In this document: piece after piece, positions 33,369-41,860 of the stretch
Position numbering within the stretch: position 1 is the stretch's first letter
Layout of the letters: the number at the start of each line of letters is the position of its first letter
From: Alitiscatomonas aceti
GTDB taxonomy: Bacteria > Bacillota > Clostridia > Lachnospirales > Lachnospiraceae
Length of the DNA: 64,000 nt
NCBI RefSeq assembly: GCF_025567195.1
Contig: NZ_JAOQJF010000003.1
Coordinates: 106,156 to 170,155, forward strand
Reading direction: 5' to 3'
Position numbers and translations under genes: made by a program
The notes under the pieces: model-generated
Databases searched by the model: none
Told to the model about the DNA's origin: nothing
The model's input: only the letters and a program-made list of their open reading frames with translations

Positions 33369-35183
33369 ATGGCAAATGAACGTCTGAAACAGCTTCGCGC
33401 GCTTATGGCGCAGCACGGGATGGATGCATACTATATCCCATCATCGGATTTCCACGACTCAGAATATGTGGATCCGTATTTTAAATGCAGGGAGTTTATC
33501 TCCGGCTTCACCGGTTCCGCCGGGACCATGGTGGTGACGAAGGACTTTTCCGGTCTCTGGACCGACGGCCGCTACTTTGTCCAGGCGAAAAAGCAGCTGG
33601 AGGGACAGGACACAGAGCTGATGAAGATGGGGGAGGAGAACGTTCCCACCATCGATGAATTTTTAATGGAGCATCTGCCTGAGGGCGGTGTCCTGGGTAT
33701 GGACGGCCGGGTGGTAAATACCGGCATCGGCCGCAGCTTTGAAAAGCTCCTAAAGGTTAAAAAGGGTACAGCCTCCATTGAGCATGATCTGGCAGGAGAG
33801 CTCTGGACCGAAAGACCGGAGCTTCCGGCTCCCCAGGTCTGGGTGCTGGAGGAGAAATACGCCGGAGAATCCGCTGCCTCCAAGATCGCGCGGATCCGCC
33901 AGGTCATGAAGGAGCATCACGCCACCGTCCATATCCTTTCCGGTCTGGACGATATCGCATGGCTTCTGAACATCCGGAAAAATACCGGAGCATCCATCAA
34001 CCTTCTGCCTCTGGCCCATGTGCTCATGACCATGGATACCCTGACGCTGTTCATTGACAGCAGCCGCTTTGACGACTGTGTAAACGCATATCTGAAGGAA
34101 AACGGCGTGACCCTGGCTCCCTATGGGGACATTTACAGGGCAGTGAAGGAGCTGCGGAACGAGACGATCTTACTGGAGCCGGACAAGGTGAACTACGCCA
34201 TGTATAAGAGCATCCATGAGAGCTGTCTCCTGGAGGAGGCCATGAACCCGGCTTCCTGGATGAAGGCCATGAAGAATCCGGTGGAGATGGAGAACCTGAG
34301 AAAGGCTCATATCAAGGACGGTGTGGCTCTCACGAAATTTATTTACTGGATGAAGACAAAGGCTCCCAAGGGAAGCCTTATGGAAACGGAGGCTGCGGAG
34401 CATCTGGAGAGCTTAAGAAAGGAGCAGGAGGGATATATCTGCCCCAGCTTTGACACTATCTCCGCTTACGGAGCCAACGCGGCCATGTGCCACTACCATG
34501 CCACCAAGGAGGAGGAATCCGTCATCGGAAAGGACGGCTTTTACCTGGTGGATTCCGGCGGACAGTATTATGAGGGTACCACAGACGTGACCAGGACCAT
34601 CGTCATGGGAGAACTGACCCATGAGGAAAAGCTCCACTTTACCCTGGTGCTCATGGGAATGCTCCGTCTCACAGACGCCAAGTTCCTCCATGGCTGCCGC
34701 GGGATCAATGTGGATTATCTGGCGAGAGGTCCCTTATGGAAGCTGGGCCTGGACTTCAACCACGGAACCGGTCATGGCGTCGGTTACCTTTCCAATGTCC
34801 ATGAACGGCCCAACGGCATCCGCTGGAAGATCGTTCCGGAACGCCAGGACAGCTGTATCCTGGAGGAGGGCATGCTGACCTCCAATGAGCCTGGACTCTA
34901 TATCGAGGGGAGCCACGGCATCCGCACAGAGAACCTGCTGTTATGCCGGAAGGCAGAAAAGAACGGCTACGGCCAGTTCATGCGGTTCGAGACCATGACC
35001 TATGCTCCCATTGACACGGAGGCCATTGATATTTCTGTCATGGAGCCTTCGGATGTGCGCCTTTTAAACCAGTACCATAAGGAAGTTTATGAAAAGCTGT
35101 CCCCCTATCTGACAAAAGAAGAAGCAGAATGGTTAAAGGACGCCACAAAACCCATAGGAGGAGATGCCCAGTGGCATATTTAG
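33369..35183 (+). CDS. Xaa-Pro aminopeptidase (M24B family)
   Basis: This 604-residue cytoplasmic metallopeptidase removes N-terminal residues preceding proline. It has the three-domain layout of aminopeptidase P1: two creatinase-like N-terminal domains, then the pita-bread catalytic domain. Metal ligands are visible as DSGGQYYEGTTDVTR (two Asp), FNHGTGHGVGYLSNVHE (His), TSNEPGLY (Glu) and RTENLL (Glu). No signal peptide. The ATG follows GGAGGGG. Its last 13 bases overlap the dehydrogenase gene, giving an operon with asnA upstream (34-base gap). Confidence 0.92.
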   Translation: MANERLKQLRALMAQHGMDAYYIPSSDFHDSEYVDPYFKCREFISGFTGSAGTMVVTKDFSGLWTDGRYFVQAKKQLEGQDTELMKMGEENVPTIDEFLMEHLPEGGVLGMDGRVVNTGIGRSFEKLLKVKKGTASIEHDLAGELWTERPELPAPQVWVLEEKYAGESAASKIARIRQVMKEHHATVHILSGLDDIAWLLNIRKNTGASINLLPLAHVLMTMDTLTLFIDSSRFDDCVNAYLKENGVTLAPYGDIYRAVKELRNETILLEPDKVNYAMYKSIHESCLLEEAMNPASWMKAMKNPVEMENLRKAHIKDGVALTKFIYWMKTKAPKGSLMETEAAEHLESLRKEQEGYICPSFDTISAYGANAAMCHYHATKEEESVIGKDGFYLVDSGGQYYEGTTDVTRTIVMGELTHEEKLHFTLVLMGMLRLTDAKFLHGCRGINVDYLARGPLWKLGLDFNHGTGHGVGYLSNVHERPNGIRWKIVPERQDSCILEEGMLTSNEPGLYIEGSHGIRTENLLLCRKAEKNGYGQFMRFETMTYAPIDTEAIDISVMEPSDVRLLNQYHKEVYEKLSPYLTKEEAEWLKDATKPIGGDAQWHI

Positions 35184-36151
35184 AAAAAAAGATCCTGGTA
35201 ACGATCCCGGTGACGGAGACCCACAAAACGTATCTGGAAAAGCAGGCGTCCTCAGGGAAGTATAATTGTCAGTTCCGGTATATTCCGAAAGAACATGTGA
35301 CGAAGGAGGACCTGGAGGATACCCAGGTTCTCATCGGCAACCTGCCTCCTGCCCTGGTGCGGGAGGCGAAGCGCCTGGAATGGCTCCAGTTAAACAGCGC
35401 CGGAGCCGATCCCTATACGCCGGAGGGAGTGCTTCCTGCCGGAGCAGTCCTCACGAACGCCACTGGGGCCTATGGCCTGGCGGTATCCGAGCATATGCTG
35501 GCCCTGACCTTTGATCTGATCCGCCGCCTGGGGCAGTATCATAAAAACCAGGCGGACCGTCAGTGGAGATCCATGGGGAACATCATTTCGGTGGAAGGAT
35601 CGACGATCCTGATCCTGGGACTGGGAGATATCGGAGGAGACTATGCCCGGAAGGTGAAGGCTCTGGGCGCGTACACCATCGGCGTCAGACGGACCTGCAA
35701 GGAGAAGCCGGAATATCTGGATGAACAGTATACCATGGACGACCTGGACCGCCTTCTTCCCAGGGCCGACGTGGTGGCCATGGTGGTGCCTGGAGGCCCT
35801 GCCACCTGCCATCTGATGGATGAGAGACGGCTCCGCCTGATGAAAAAGGGCGCGTACCTCATCAATGTGGGACGGGGAAATGCCATCGATCCCGCAGCAT
35901 TAAAGGCAGTTTTAAAGGACGGCCATCTGGGCGGCTGCGGACTGGATGTGACCGAGCCGGAGCCCCTGCCGCCGGAGGACGAGCTTTGGGCAATGGACAA
36001 TGTGGTGATCACGCCCCATGTGGCGGGAAATTTCTTCCTGGCGGAGACCTTTGAACGGATCGTTAGGATCGCTGGAGAGAACTTAAAGGCATGGGCGTCG
36101 GGAGAAGAGTTAAAGAACGTGGTGGACTTTTCCACCGGATACAGAAAATAA
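35171..36151 (+). CDS. D-isomer-specific 2-hydroxyacid dehydrogenase
   Basis: This 326-residue NAD-dependent oxidoreductase carries the Rossmann motif GLGDIGGDYARKV (around residue 143), LINVGRGNAID (catalytic Arg region) and a final DVTEPEPLPP with VVITPHVAGN (Glu and His of the catalytic triad). The substrate could be a keto acid such as pyruvate, hydroxypyruvate or a phenylpyruvate; the sequence does not decide. A GTG at 35171 is chosen because GGAGGAG is seven bases upstream, and it overlaps the peptidase end. Confidence 0.9.
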   Translation: MAYLEKKILVTIPVTETHKTYLEKQASSGKYNCQFRYIPKEHVTKEDLEDTQVLIGNLPPALVREAKRLEWLQLNSAGADPYTPEGVLPAGAVLTNATGAYGLAVSEHMLALTFDLIRRLGQYHKNQADRQWRSMGNIISVEGSTILILGLGDIGGDYARKVKALGAYTIGVRRTCKEKPEYLDEQYTMDDLDRLLPRADVVAMVVPGGPATCHLMDERRLRLMKKGAYLINVGRGNAIDPAALKAVLKDGHLGGCGLDVTEPEPLPPEDELWAMDNVVITPHVAGNFFLAETFERIVRIAGENLKAWASGEELKNVVDFSTGYRK

Positions 36152-36152
36152 G

Positions 36153-36202
36153 AAAACGCTGCCGGAAACGGATGGATCTGCCAGTTTCCGGCGGCGTTTT
36201 GT
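36153..36202 (+). terminator. Terminator of the asnA-peptidase-dehydrogenase operon
   Basis: AAACGCTGCCGGAAAC pairs with GTTTCCGGCGGCGTTT around a 14-base loop, followed by TTGT. Confidence 0.8.
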
Positions 36203-36302
36203 CATAGTTGTTTGAGTGCTTTGTATTTCTGCATAAATGACGGCCTAATACATGCAGGAGGTATATAATAGAAGCTGAAAACAATGTTGGGAGGTGGTCC
36301 TG

Positions 36303-37739
36303 GTGGATGTAAATACAATAAAATCCATATTGGAAATAGGCGAAACCATCGCTGTCGAATTCAAGCGGTGTGGAAATAATATTGAAAATGATGTATATGA
36401 ATCCGTCTGCTCATTTTTAAACCGTTTTGGCGGGGATCTTTTTATGGGAGTACTGGATGATGGTACGGTATGTGGTGTTCCGGAAAAAGATGCACCTGAT
36501 ATGGTAAAAAATTTTATTAGCTGCATTAGCAATCCGGCTTTATTTTCTCCAACTGTGTACCTTACACCAGAAATACTTTCTTATAAAGGTAAAACGATAA
36601 TTCATGTCCATGTTTTTTCCAGTGCAGAAGTGCATAGCTTCAAAAAAGTTATTTATGATCGTGTGAATGATGCAGATGTAAAAGTGACTGCGACTGCGCA
36701 GATCGCGCAAATGTATATTCGCAAGCAAGGTATTTTTACAGAGAAAAAAATTTTTCCATATGTAAAAATGGAAGATCTGCGATTGGATTTATTGCCGAAG
36801 CTTCGGACGATGGCAGCGAATAATAGTGCACAGGCCCATCCGTGGAGCGGTATGACAGATGAAGAACTGTTGAAGAGCACGCGGCTTTATAGTATGGACC
36901 GCATGACTGGTGAGTCGGGGTTTAATCTGGCTGCTGTCATGCTGCTTGGAAAAGATGATGTGATCGCAGATGTTGCACCGGCATATGTGACAGACGCTCT
37001 GCTCCGCAGGGTCGATGTGGACCGGTATGATGATCGTGAGATCATAAAAACAAATTTGATCGAAAGCTATGAACAGATGATGGAGTTCGGACGGAAGCAT
37101 CTTCCGGACAGGTTTTATTTGGAAGATGATCAAAGAAAGAGTCTTCGGAATATCATTACTCGCGAGATGATCGCAAATACTTTGATCCATAGGGAATACA
37201 CAAGTTCTTTTCAGGCAAAATTTGTTATTGGAAAAGATTGCGTATACGTTGAAAATGCAAATCGTGCATCGCAGGCTGCGATTCTGACACCAGATAACGC
37301 TGCTCCAAATCCAAAGAATCCGATCATTGCGGATTTTTTTAGAAATATTGGCTATGCAGATAAACTTGGATCGGGTGTGAGAAATCTATTTAAGTACAGT
37401 AAATTTTATTCGGGAAAAGAGCCGGAATTTATTGAAGGTGACGTATTTAAAATTATTGTTCCATTGGATGATAAATTAACCGGAGAAGGAACCACCCAAT
37501 CCGCCACCCAATCCGCCACCCAATCCGCCACCCGGTCTGAGATCCCATCGGCAGTGGGCGATCCGGAAAAAGCAATTTTGAAATTGATAAGAGAAGAACC
37601 TGCTATCTCTCAAAAGGAAATCGCAGTTCGGCTTGCAATGAATCAAAACACTGTAAAATATCATACCCGGAAAATGCGAAAAAATGGAACGCTTGCGCGG
37701 GAAGGTACAAGCCGCAAAGGGAAATGGATTATAAAATAA
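36303..37739 (+). CDS. AlbA_2/Schlafen-domain ATP-binding regulator
   Basis: This protein of about 478 residues has the AlbA_2 domain typical of bacterial Schlafen-like regulators at its N-terminus (ETIAVEFKRCGNNIE, FGGDLFMGVLDDGTVCGV), a middle GHKL-like segment (NIITREMIANTLIHREYTSS and DKLGSGVRN), and a C-terminal winged helix-turn-helix (ISQKEIAVRLAMNQNTVKYH). Such proteins are annotated as transcriptional regulators or as parts of anti-phage systems. A QSAT tetrapeptide repeat sits in the linker. The gene is more AT-rich and uses different codons than neighbours, suggesting transfer. Start uncertain: GTG 36303, spaced seven bases from GGGAGG, is preferred. Confidence 0.82.
   Translation: MDVNTIKSILEIGETIAVEFKRCGNNIENDVYESVCSFLNRFGGDLFMGVLDDGTVCGVPEKDAPDMVKNFISCISNPALFSPTVYLTPEILSYKGKTIIHVHVFSSAEVHSFKKVIYDRVNDADVKVTATAQIAQMYIRKQGIFTEKKIFPYVKMEDLRLDLLPKLRTMAANNSAQAHPWSGMTDEELLKSTRLYSMDRMTGESGFNLAAVMLLGKDDVIADVAPAYVTDALLRRVDVDRYDDREIIKTNLIESYEQMMEFGRKHLPDRFYLEDDQRKSLRNIITREMIANTLIHREYTSSFQAKFVIGKDCVYVENANRASQAAILTPDNAAPNPKNPIIADFFRNIGYADKLGSGVRNLFKYSKFYSGKEPEFIEGDVFKIIVPLDDKLTGEGTTQSATQSATQSATRSEIPSAVGDPEKAILKLIREEPAISQKEIAVRLAMNQNTVKYHTRKMRKNGTLAREGTSRKGKWIIK
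37492..37533 (+). repeat. 12-bp tandem repeat inside the AlbA_2 gene
   Basis: Three copies of CCACCCAATCCG (37492, 37504, 37516) plus a partial fourth. Each unit adds four residues (QSAT) to the interdomain linker, so copy-number change would keep the frame. Confidence 0.85.
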
Positions 37740-37768
37740 GATCACATACGGCTGGCAGAACAGAAAAA

Positions 37769-37795
37769 ATGCCATCTGCTCCGTGCAGATGGCAT
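37769..37795. terminator. Convergent terminator
   Basis: ATGCCATCTGC (37769-37779) pairs with GCAGATGGCAT (37785-37795); A run on one side for the minus strand, TTGATT on the other. Confidence 0.7.
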
Positions 37796-37809
37796 TGATT
37801 GGCAGGAAT

Positions 37810-38463
37810 TTAGAAATCAAAGTTTCCGGTATACTTTTTCCGGCTGGCGGTTTCCGGCGCATAGGCGATGGGATAGATCACCATGGCCATCAGCATGGAA
37901 CCGAACACATCCAGGATAGAGTGCTGCTTTAAGCATACGGTGGCAATACATATGGACACCATCAGGATCCCGGAGGCCCATACCAGAGGCTTGTTCTTTG
38001 AAAGGGTCTGGCTGCGGCAGATGGAAATATGGACTCCGATGGAGTTGTATACATGGATGCTGGGGAACACATTGATACATGGATCGATGCTCCACAGCTT
38101 CGCCACCAGGAAGCAGAAGATATTTTTATCCGGGTCGATGGCAGGGCGGAAATCCGTTCCATTGGGGTACAGGGTACACACCAGAAGGCTGATGGTCATG
38201 CCTGTAAATAGAAAGGTACACAGCCGATAATAATCGTCCTTGCTGGTAAAGAAAAAATAGGCAATGGCAGCAGCCACATACAAAAACCACAGCAGGTAGG
38301 GGACGATAAAATACTCGTTGAACGGGATCAGATCGTCCAGGGCGGTATGCATCACGTGGTAAGGTTTTCCCACATTCTGCTGGAGCGCTGCAAACCATGG
38401 CAGATAGATCAGGCCGTAGGACAGGATCCAGACATGACCGTATTTTTTCATGAGTTTTTTCAT
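37810..38463 (-). CDS. PAP2-family membrane phosphatase
   Basis: This 217-residue protein has about five or six membrane helices and a PAP2 active site: FPSIHVYNS (C2 motif, Ser-x-His near residue 136) and KQHSILDVFGS (C3, His-Ser-x-x-x-Asp). The C1 KxxxxxxRP motif is reduced to GTDFRPAIDPD. Members dephosphorylate phosphatidate, undecaprenyl-PP or act as phosphotransferases; the arrangement resembles the inositol-phosphoryl-transferase-like subgroup. AAAGGAGG is upstream of the ATG. Confidence 0.85.
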   Translation of the reverse strand: MKKLMKKYGHVWILSYGLIYLPWFAALQQNVGKPYHVMHTALDDLIPFNEYFIVPYLLWFLYVAAAIAYFFFTSKDDYYRLCTFLFTGMTISLLVCTLYPNGTDFRPAIDPDKNIFCFLVAKLWSIDPCINVFPSIHVYNSIGVHISICRSQTLSKNKPLVWASGILMVSICIATVCLKQHSILDVFGSMLMAMVIYPIAYAPETASRKKYTGNFDF

Positions 38464-38622
38464 ATTTTCAATGACCTCCTTTCGTTCTGGTCATTTCCTG
38501 TTATAACTTTAGCAAAGTATATCACAGGGAAAAACGGGTTTCAAGGCAGTTCACAAAAATTTAAGAAAGAGTAACATTTTGGTAATATGTTGGTACAAAA
38601 ATGAAAAAATTTCGCCAGTATT

Positions 38623-38651
38623 TTGACAGAATGATGGATTTGTGGTATGTT
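38623..38651 (+). promoter_or_regulatory. Promoter of the nucleoside salvage operon
   Basis: TTGACA (38623-38628), 17-base spacer, TATGTT (38646-38651), 33 bases before the first start codon. Confidence 0.65.
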
Positions 38652-38683
38652 ATAAGAAACCAGTCAGAAAGGAGAAATGGATT

Positions 38684-39472
38684 ATGCCTTATGTGGAAGA
38701 AGCTGGATTGCAGTATCATTTAAATATAAGACCCGGCGATGTGGGACGCTATGTGATCCTTCCGGGAGACCCCAAGCGCTGTAAAAAGATCGCGGAACAC
38801 TTTGAGCGTGCGGAGCTGGTGGCCGACAGCCGGGAATACGTGACGTATACGGGATACCTGGATGGTGAAAAGGTCAGCGTTACCTCCACCGGCATCGGCG
38901 GTCCCTCGGCGGCCATTGCCCTGGAGGAACTGGTGAAATGCGGAGCCGATACCTTTATCCGGGTGGGAACCTGCGGCGGTATGGATCTGGATGTCAGGGG
39001 CGGCGACGTGGTGGTTGCCACCGGATCCATCCGTGCGGAGGGGACCAGCAGAGAGTATGCGCCCATTGAGTTTCCGGCAGTGGCAGATCTCAGGGTGGTC
39101 AACGCCCTGATGAAGGCAGGAGAGAACCTGGGCTATGCCTGCCATGCCGGAGTGGTCCAGAGCAAGGATTCCTTTTATGGCCAGCACAATCCGGAGCTGA
39201 TGCCTGTGGCGGGAGAGCTTTTAAGCAAGTGGGACGCCTGGCTGAAGCTGGGGTGCAAGGCGTCAGAGATGGAGTCGGCGGCCCTTTTTATCGTGGCCAG
39301 TTATCTGAGAGTCCGCTGCGGTGCCTGCTTTCTGGCAGTCGCCAACCAGGAACGGGAAAAGGCGGGACTTCCCAATCCCGTGGTCCACGATACGGAGGCG
39401 GCCATTAAAGTGGGCGTGGAGGCCATCCGCGTCCTTATAAAAGAGGAACGGGAAAAGAATCAGACCGTATAA
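38684..39472 (+). CDS. udp: Uridine phosphorylase-type nucleoside phosphorylase
   Basis: This 262-residue cytoplasmic enzyme belongs to the PNP/UDP family that splits nucleosides with phosphate into base and ribose-1-phosphate. The start GDVGRYVILPGDPKRCKKIA holds the phosphate-binding Arg and Asp, followed by VTSTGIGGPSAAIALEEL, RVGTCGGMDLDVRGGDVVV and MESAALF (ribose-binding Glu-Ser). The order and cdd neighbour favour uridine over purine nucleosides. ATG 38684 has AAAGGAG nine bases upstream. It leads an operon with cdd, deoC and deoB. Confidence 0.9.
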   Translation: MPYVEEAGLQYHLNIRPGDVGRYVILPGDPKRCKKIAEHFERAELVADSREYVTYTGYLDGEKVSVTSTGIGGPSAAIALEELVKCGADTFIRVGTCGGMDLDVRGGDVVVATGSIRAEGTSREYAPIEFPAVADLRVVNALMKAGENLGYACHAGVVQSKDSFYGQHNPELMPVAGELLSKWDAWLKLGCKASEMESAALFIVASYLRVRCGACFLAVANQEREKAGLPNPVVHDTEAAIKVGVEAIRVLIKEEREKNQTV

Positions 39473-39505
39473 CAGGAGAGGATTCCGGGAAAGGCGGTGC
39501 GTTTT

Positions 39506-39928
39506 ATGGAAAATAAGGAACTGGTGGAGAAGGCTCTGGAGGCCAGGAGCGTGGCCTATACCCCCTATTCAGGATTCCGGGTGGGAGCCGCCCTTTTATG
39601 TGCGGATGGGACAGTCTATGGGGGCTGCAACATTGAAAACGCGGCCTTTGGTCCCAGCTGCTGCGCGGAGCGGACCGCGTTTTTTAAGGCTGTCAGCGAA
39701 GGAAAACGGGAATTTTCTGCCATTGCCATCGTGGGAGGACCGGCCGGGAAGGAGCCGGAGGATTTCTGCCCGCCCTGCGGCGTCTGCCGCCAGGTGATGA
39801 TGGAATTCTGTGATCCGGAGCGCTTCCGGATCGTTCTGGGGAAGGGGGATCTTTCCTTCCGGGAGTATACCCTGAAGGAGCTTCTGCCCCTGGGCTTTGC
39901 CGGAGACGGCGTAGAAAGAAAGGAATAG
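39506..39928 (+). CDS. cdd: Cytidine deaminase
   Basis: Cdd converts cytidine and deoxycytidine to uridine forms. The 140-residue homotetrameric form shows the zinc signature CNIENAAFGPSCCAERTAFFK (split: CNIENA, then CAERTA with catalytic Glu) and the PCGVCRQVMMEF second zinc pair. The N-terminal SVAYTPYSGFRVGAAL is characteristic. It supplies uridine for the upstream phosphorylase. ATG 39506 is preferred to GTG 39497 by spacing from AAAGGCGG. Confidence 0.95.
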   Translation: MENKELVEKALEARSVAYTPYSGFRVGAALLCADGTVYGGCNIENAAFGPSCCAERTAFFKAVSEGKREFSAIAIVGGPAGKEPEDFCPPCGVCRQVMMEFCDPERFRIVLGKGDLSFREYTLKELLPLGFAGDGVERKE

Positions 39929-39934
39929 AAGAAT

Positions 39935-40609
39935 ATGACGTACAGGGAAATCTTATCCAGAGTGGATCATACGCTTTTAAAGCAGGGGGCCACCTGGGAG
40001 CAGATAGAGGCTGTCTGCGATGACGGCCTCCGGTTTGGGACTGCGTCGGTCTGCATCCCTCCGTCCTTTGTGAAGCAGGCCGCAGAGTATTTAAAGGGAC
40101 GGCTTCCCGTATGCACAGTCATCGGCTTCCCCAACGGCTATAACACCACGGCGGTCAAGGTATATGAGACCGCAGAGGCTGTGGGAAACGGGGCGGATGA
40201 GATCGACATGGTGGTGAACCTGGGCTGGGTGAAGGAGGGCCGGTACGACCGGGTCCTGGAAGAGATCAACGCGGTCAAAAAAGCCTGCGCCGGCCGCCTT
40301 TTAAAGGTGATCATCGAGACGTGTCTTTTAACAGAAGAAGAAAAGACAGAGCTTTGCAGGACTGTCACCAGGTCCGATGCAGAATTTATAAAGACCTCCA
40401 CGGGCTTTTCCGCCGGCGGCGCCACCTTTGCGGATGTGGAGCTGATGAAGGCACAGATGGGGGAGGGAAAGCAGATCAAGGCCGCAGGAGGCATCAGCGG
40501 CTTCCATGACGCTGAAATATTTATCCGTCTGGGAGCGGACCGCCTGGGGACCAGCAGACTGGCAGAGCAGGCAAAAAAGAAAGAGGTAGAACTGGATGAA
40601 GAAGTATAA
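39935..40609 (+). CDS. deoC: Deoxyribose-phosphate aldolase
   Basis: DeoC splits 2-deoxyribose-5-phosphate into glyceraldehyde-3-phosphate and acetaldehyde. The 224-residue protein has DHTLLKQGATWEQI at the start, VIGFPNGYNTTAVKVYE, and the Schiff-base lysine within EFIKTSTGFSAGGAT. Only six bases separate it from cdd, and deoB overlaps its end by 14 bases. Confidence 0.95.
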   Translation: MTYREILSRVDHTLLKQGATWEQIEAVCDDGLRFGTASVCIPPSFVKQAAEYLKGRLPVCTVIGFPNGYNTTAVKVYETAEAVGNGADEIDMVVNLGWVKEGRYDRVLEEINAVKKACAGRLLKVIIETCLLTEEEKTELCRTVTRSDAEFIKTSTGFSAGGATFADVELMKAQMGEGKQIKAAGGISGFHDAEIFIRLGADRLGTSRLAEQAKKKEVELDEEV

Positions 40610-41786
40610 AAGAATATTTACCATCGTCATCGATTCCCTGGGGATCGGTGCCATGGAGGACTCCGAACAGTTTGGAGATAAAGGGGTCAATACCCTGGGT
40701 CATATTGCAGAGCGGATGGAGGATTTTCAGATCCCCAATTTAAGGAAGCTGGGGATCGCAAACCTTTGCAGCCTTTCCGGGCTGGCCCCGGAGGAAAAGC
40801 CCCTGGGCTACCGTATGGTCATGCGGGAGATGAGCAACGGAAAGGACACCATGACCGGCCACTGGGAAATGATGGGCATTCATACCACCAAGCCCTTTCA
40901 GACCTTTACGGATACGGGATTCCCGCCGGAGCTCATAAAAGAGCTGGAGGAGCGGACCGGCAGGACGGTCATTGGAAATAAGAGCGCCAGCGGTACAGAG
41001 ATCCTGGATGAGCTGGCTGAGGAGGAGATCGCCACCGGCCACATGATCGTATATACATCGGCGGACTCTGTGCTGCAGATCTGCGGCAACGAGGAGACCT
41101 TCGGCCTGGAGGAGCTTTACCGGTGCTGCGAGATCGCCAGGGAGATCACCATGAAGGAAGAATGGCGCGTGGGCCGGGTCATTGCGCGGCCCTATGTGGG
41201 AAAGAAAAAGGGAGAGTTCGTGCGGACCAGCAACCGCCACGATTATGCTTTAAAGCCCACAGGGACCACTGCCTTAAATATCCTGAAGGATCACGGCTAT
41301 GATGTGATCTCCGTAGGAAAGATCCGGGATATCTTTGACGGAGAGGGGATCACAGAAAGCCATAAATCCAAGTCTTCGGTCCACGGCATGGAGCAGACCA
41401 TTGAGCTCTGTAAAAAAGATTTTTCCGGCCTGTGCTTTGTGAATCTGGTGGATTTTGACGCCCTCTGGGGCCATCGGAGAGATCCGATTGGCTATGGAAA
41501 GGAGCTGGAGCGGTTCGACGAGAAGCTGGGAGAGCTTCTGCCTCTCCTTGGGGAGGACGACCTTCTTATGATCACCGCCGACCATGGAAATGATCCCACC
41601 TATACAGGGACCGACCATACCAGGGAAAAGGTGCCATTCCTTGCCTATTCGCCGTCCATGAAGGGCCAGGGGGAGCTGCCGGAGGCGGAGACCTTTGCAG
41701 TCATCGGGGGAACCATTCTGGATAATTTTGGACTGAAAAAGGAAGAAAATATGATCGGGGATTCCGTTCTGGAAAAACTGGTGTAG
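40596..41786 (+). CDS. deoB: Phosphopentomutase
   Basis: DeoB interconverts (deoxy)ribose-1- and 5-phosphate, feeding deoC. The 396-residue protein belongs to the alkaline-phosphatase-like metalloenzyme superfamily, with IDSLGIGAMEDSEQFGD at the N-terminus (first metal Asp), KDTMTGHWE (catalytic Thr), and TADHGNDPTYTGTDHTRE near the C-terminus (metal Asp/His). It overlaps deoC and completes catabolism from nucleoside to central metabolism. Confidence 0.96.
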   Translation: MKKYKRIFTIVIDSLGIGAMEDSEQFGDKGVNTLGHIAERMEDFQIPNLRKLGIANLCSLSGLAPEEKPLGYRMVMREMSNGKDTMTGHWEMMGIHTTKPFQTFTDTGFPPELIKELEERTGRTVIGNKSASGTEILDELAEEEIATGHMIVYTSADSVLQICGNEETFGLEELYRCCEIAREITMKEEWRVGRVIARPYVGKKKGEFVRTSNRHDYALKPTGTTALNILKDHGYDVISVGKIRDIFDGEGITESHKSKSSVHGMEQTIELCKKDFSGLCFVNLVDFDALWGHRRDPIGYGKELERFDEKLGELLPLLGEDDLLMITADHGNDPTYTGTDHTREKVPFLAYSPSMKGQGELPEAETFAVIGGTILDNFGLKKEENMIGDSVLEKLV

Positions 41787-41860
41787 GATTTTTTCCGGGC
41801 TGCTTCCGGCGGGGGCGGCCCGGGCAGGAATGAAAAACAATGGGGAGTGGATACAAAAGC

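Noticed and set aside
37492..37533. Repeats as a possible CRISPR array
   Set aside because: The units are 12 bp with no spacers and lie inside a coding frame. The 66-bp units at 61819-62064 are also coding and contiguous.
41787..41860. GC hairpin between deoB and the MATE gene as a riboswitch
   Set aside because: It is a single simple stem with no conserved core and no terminator T run on the plus strand.
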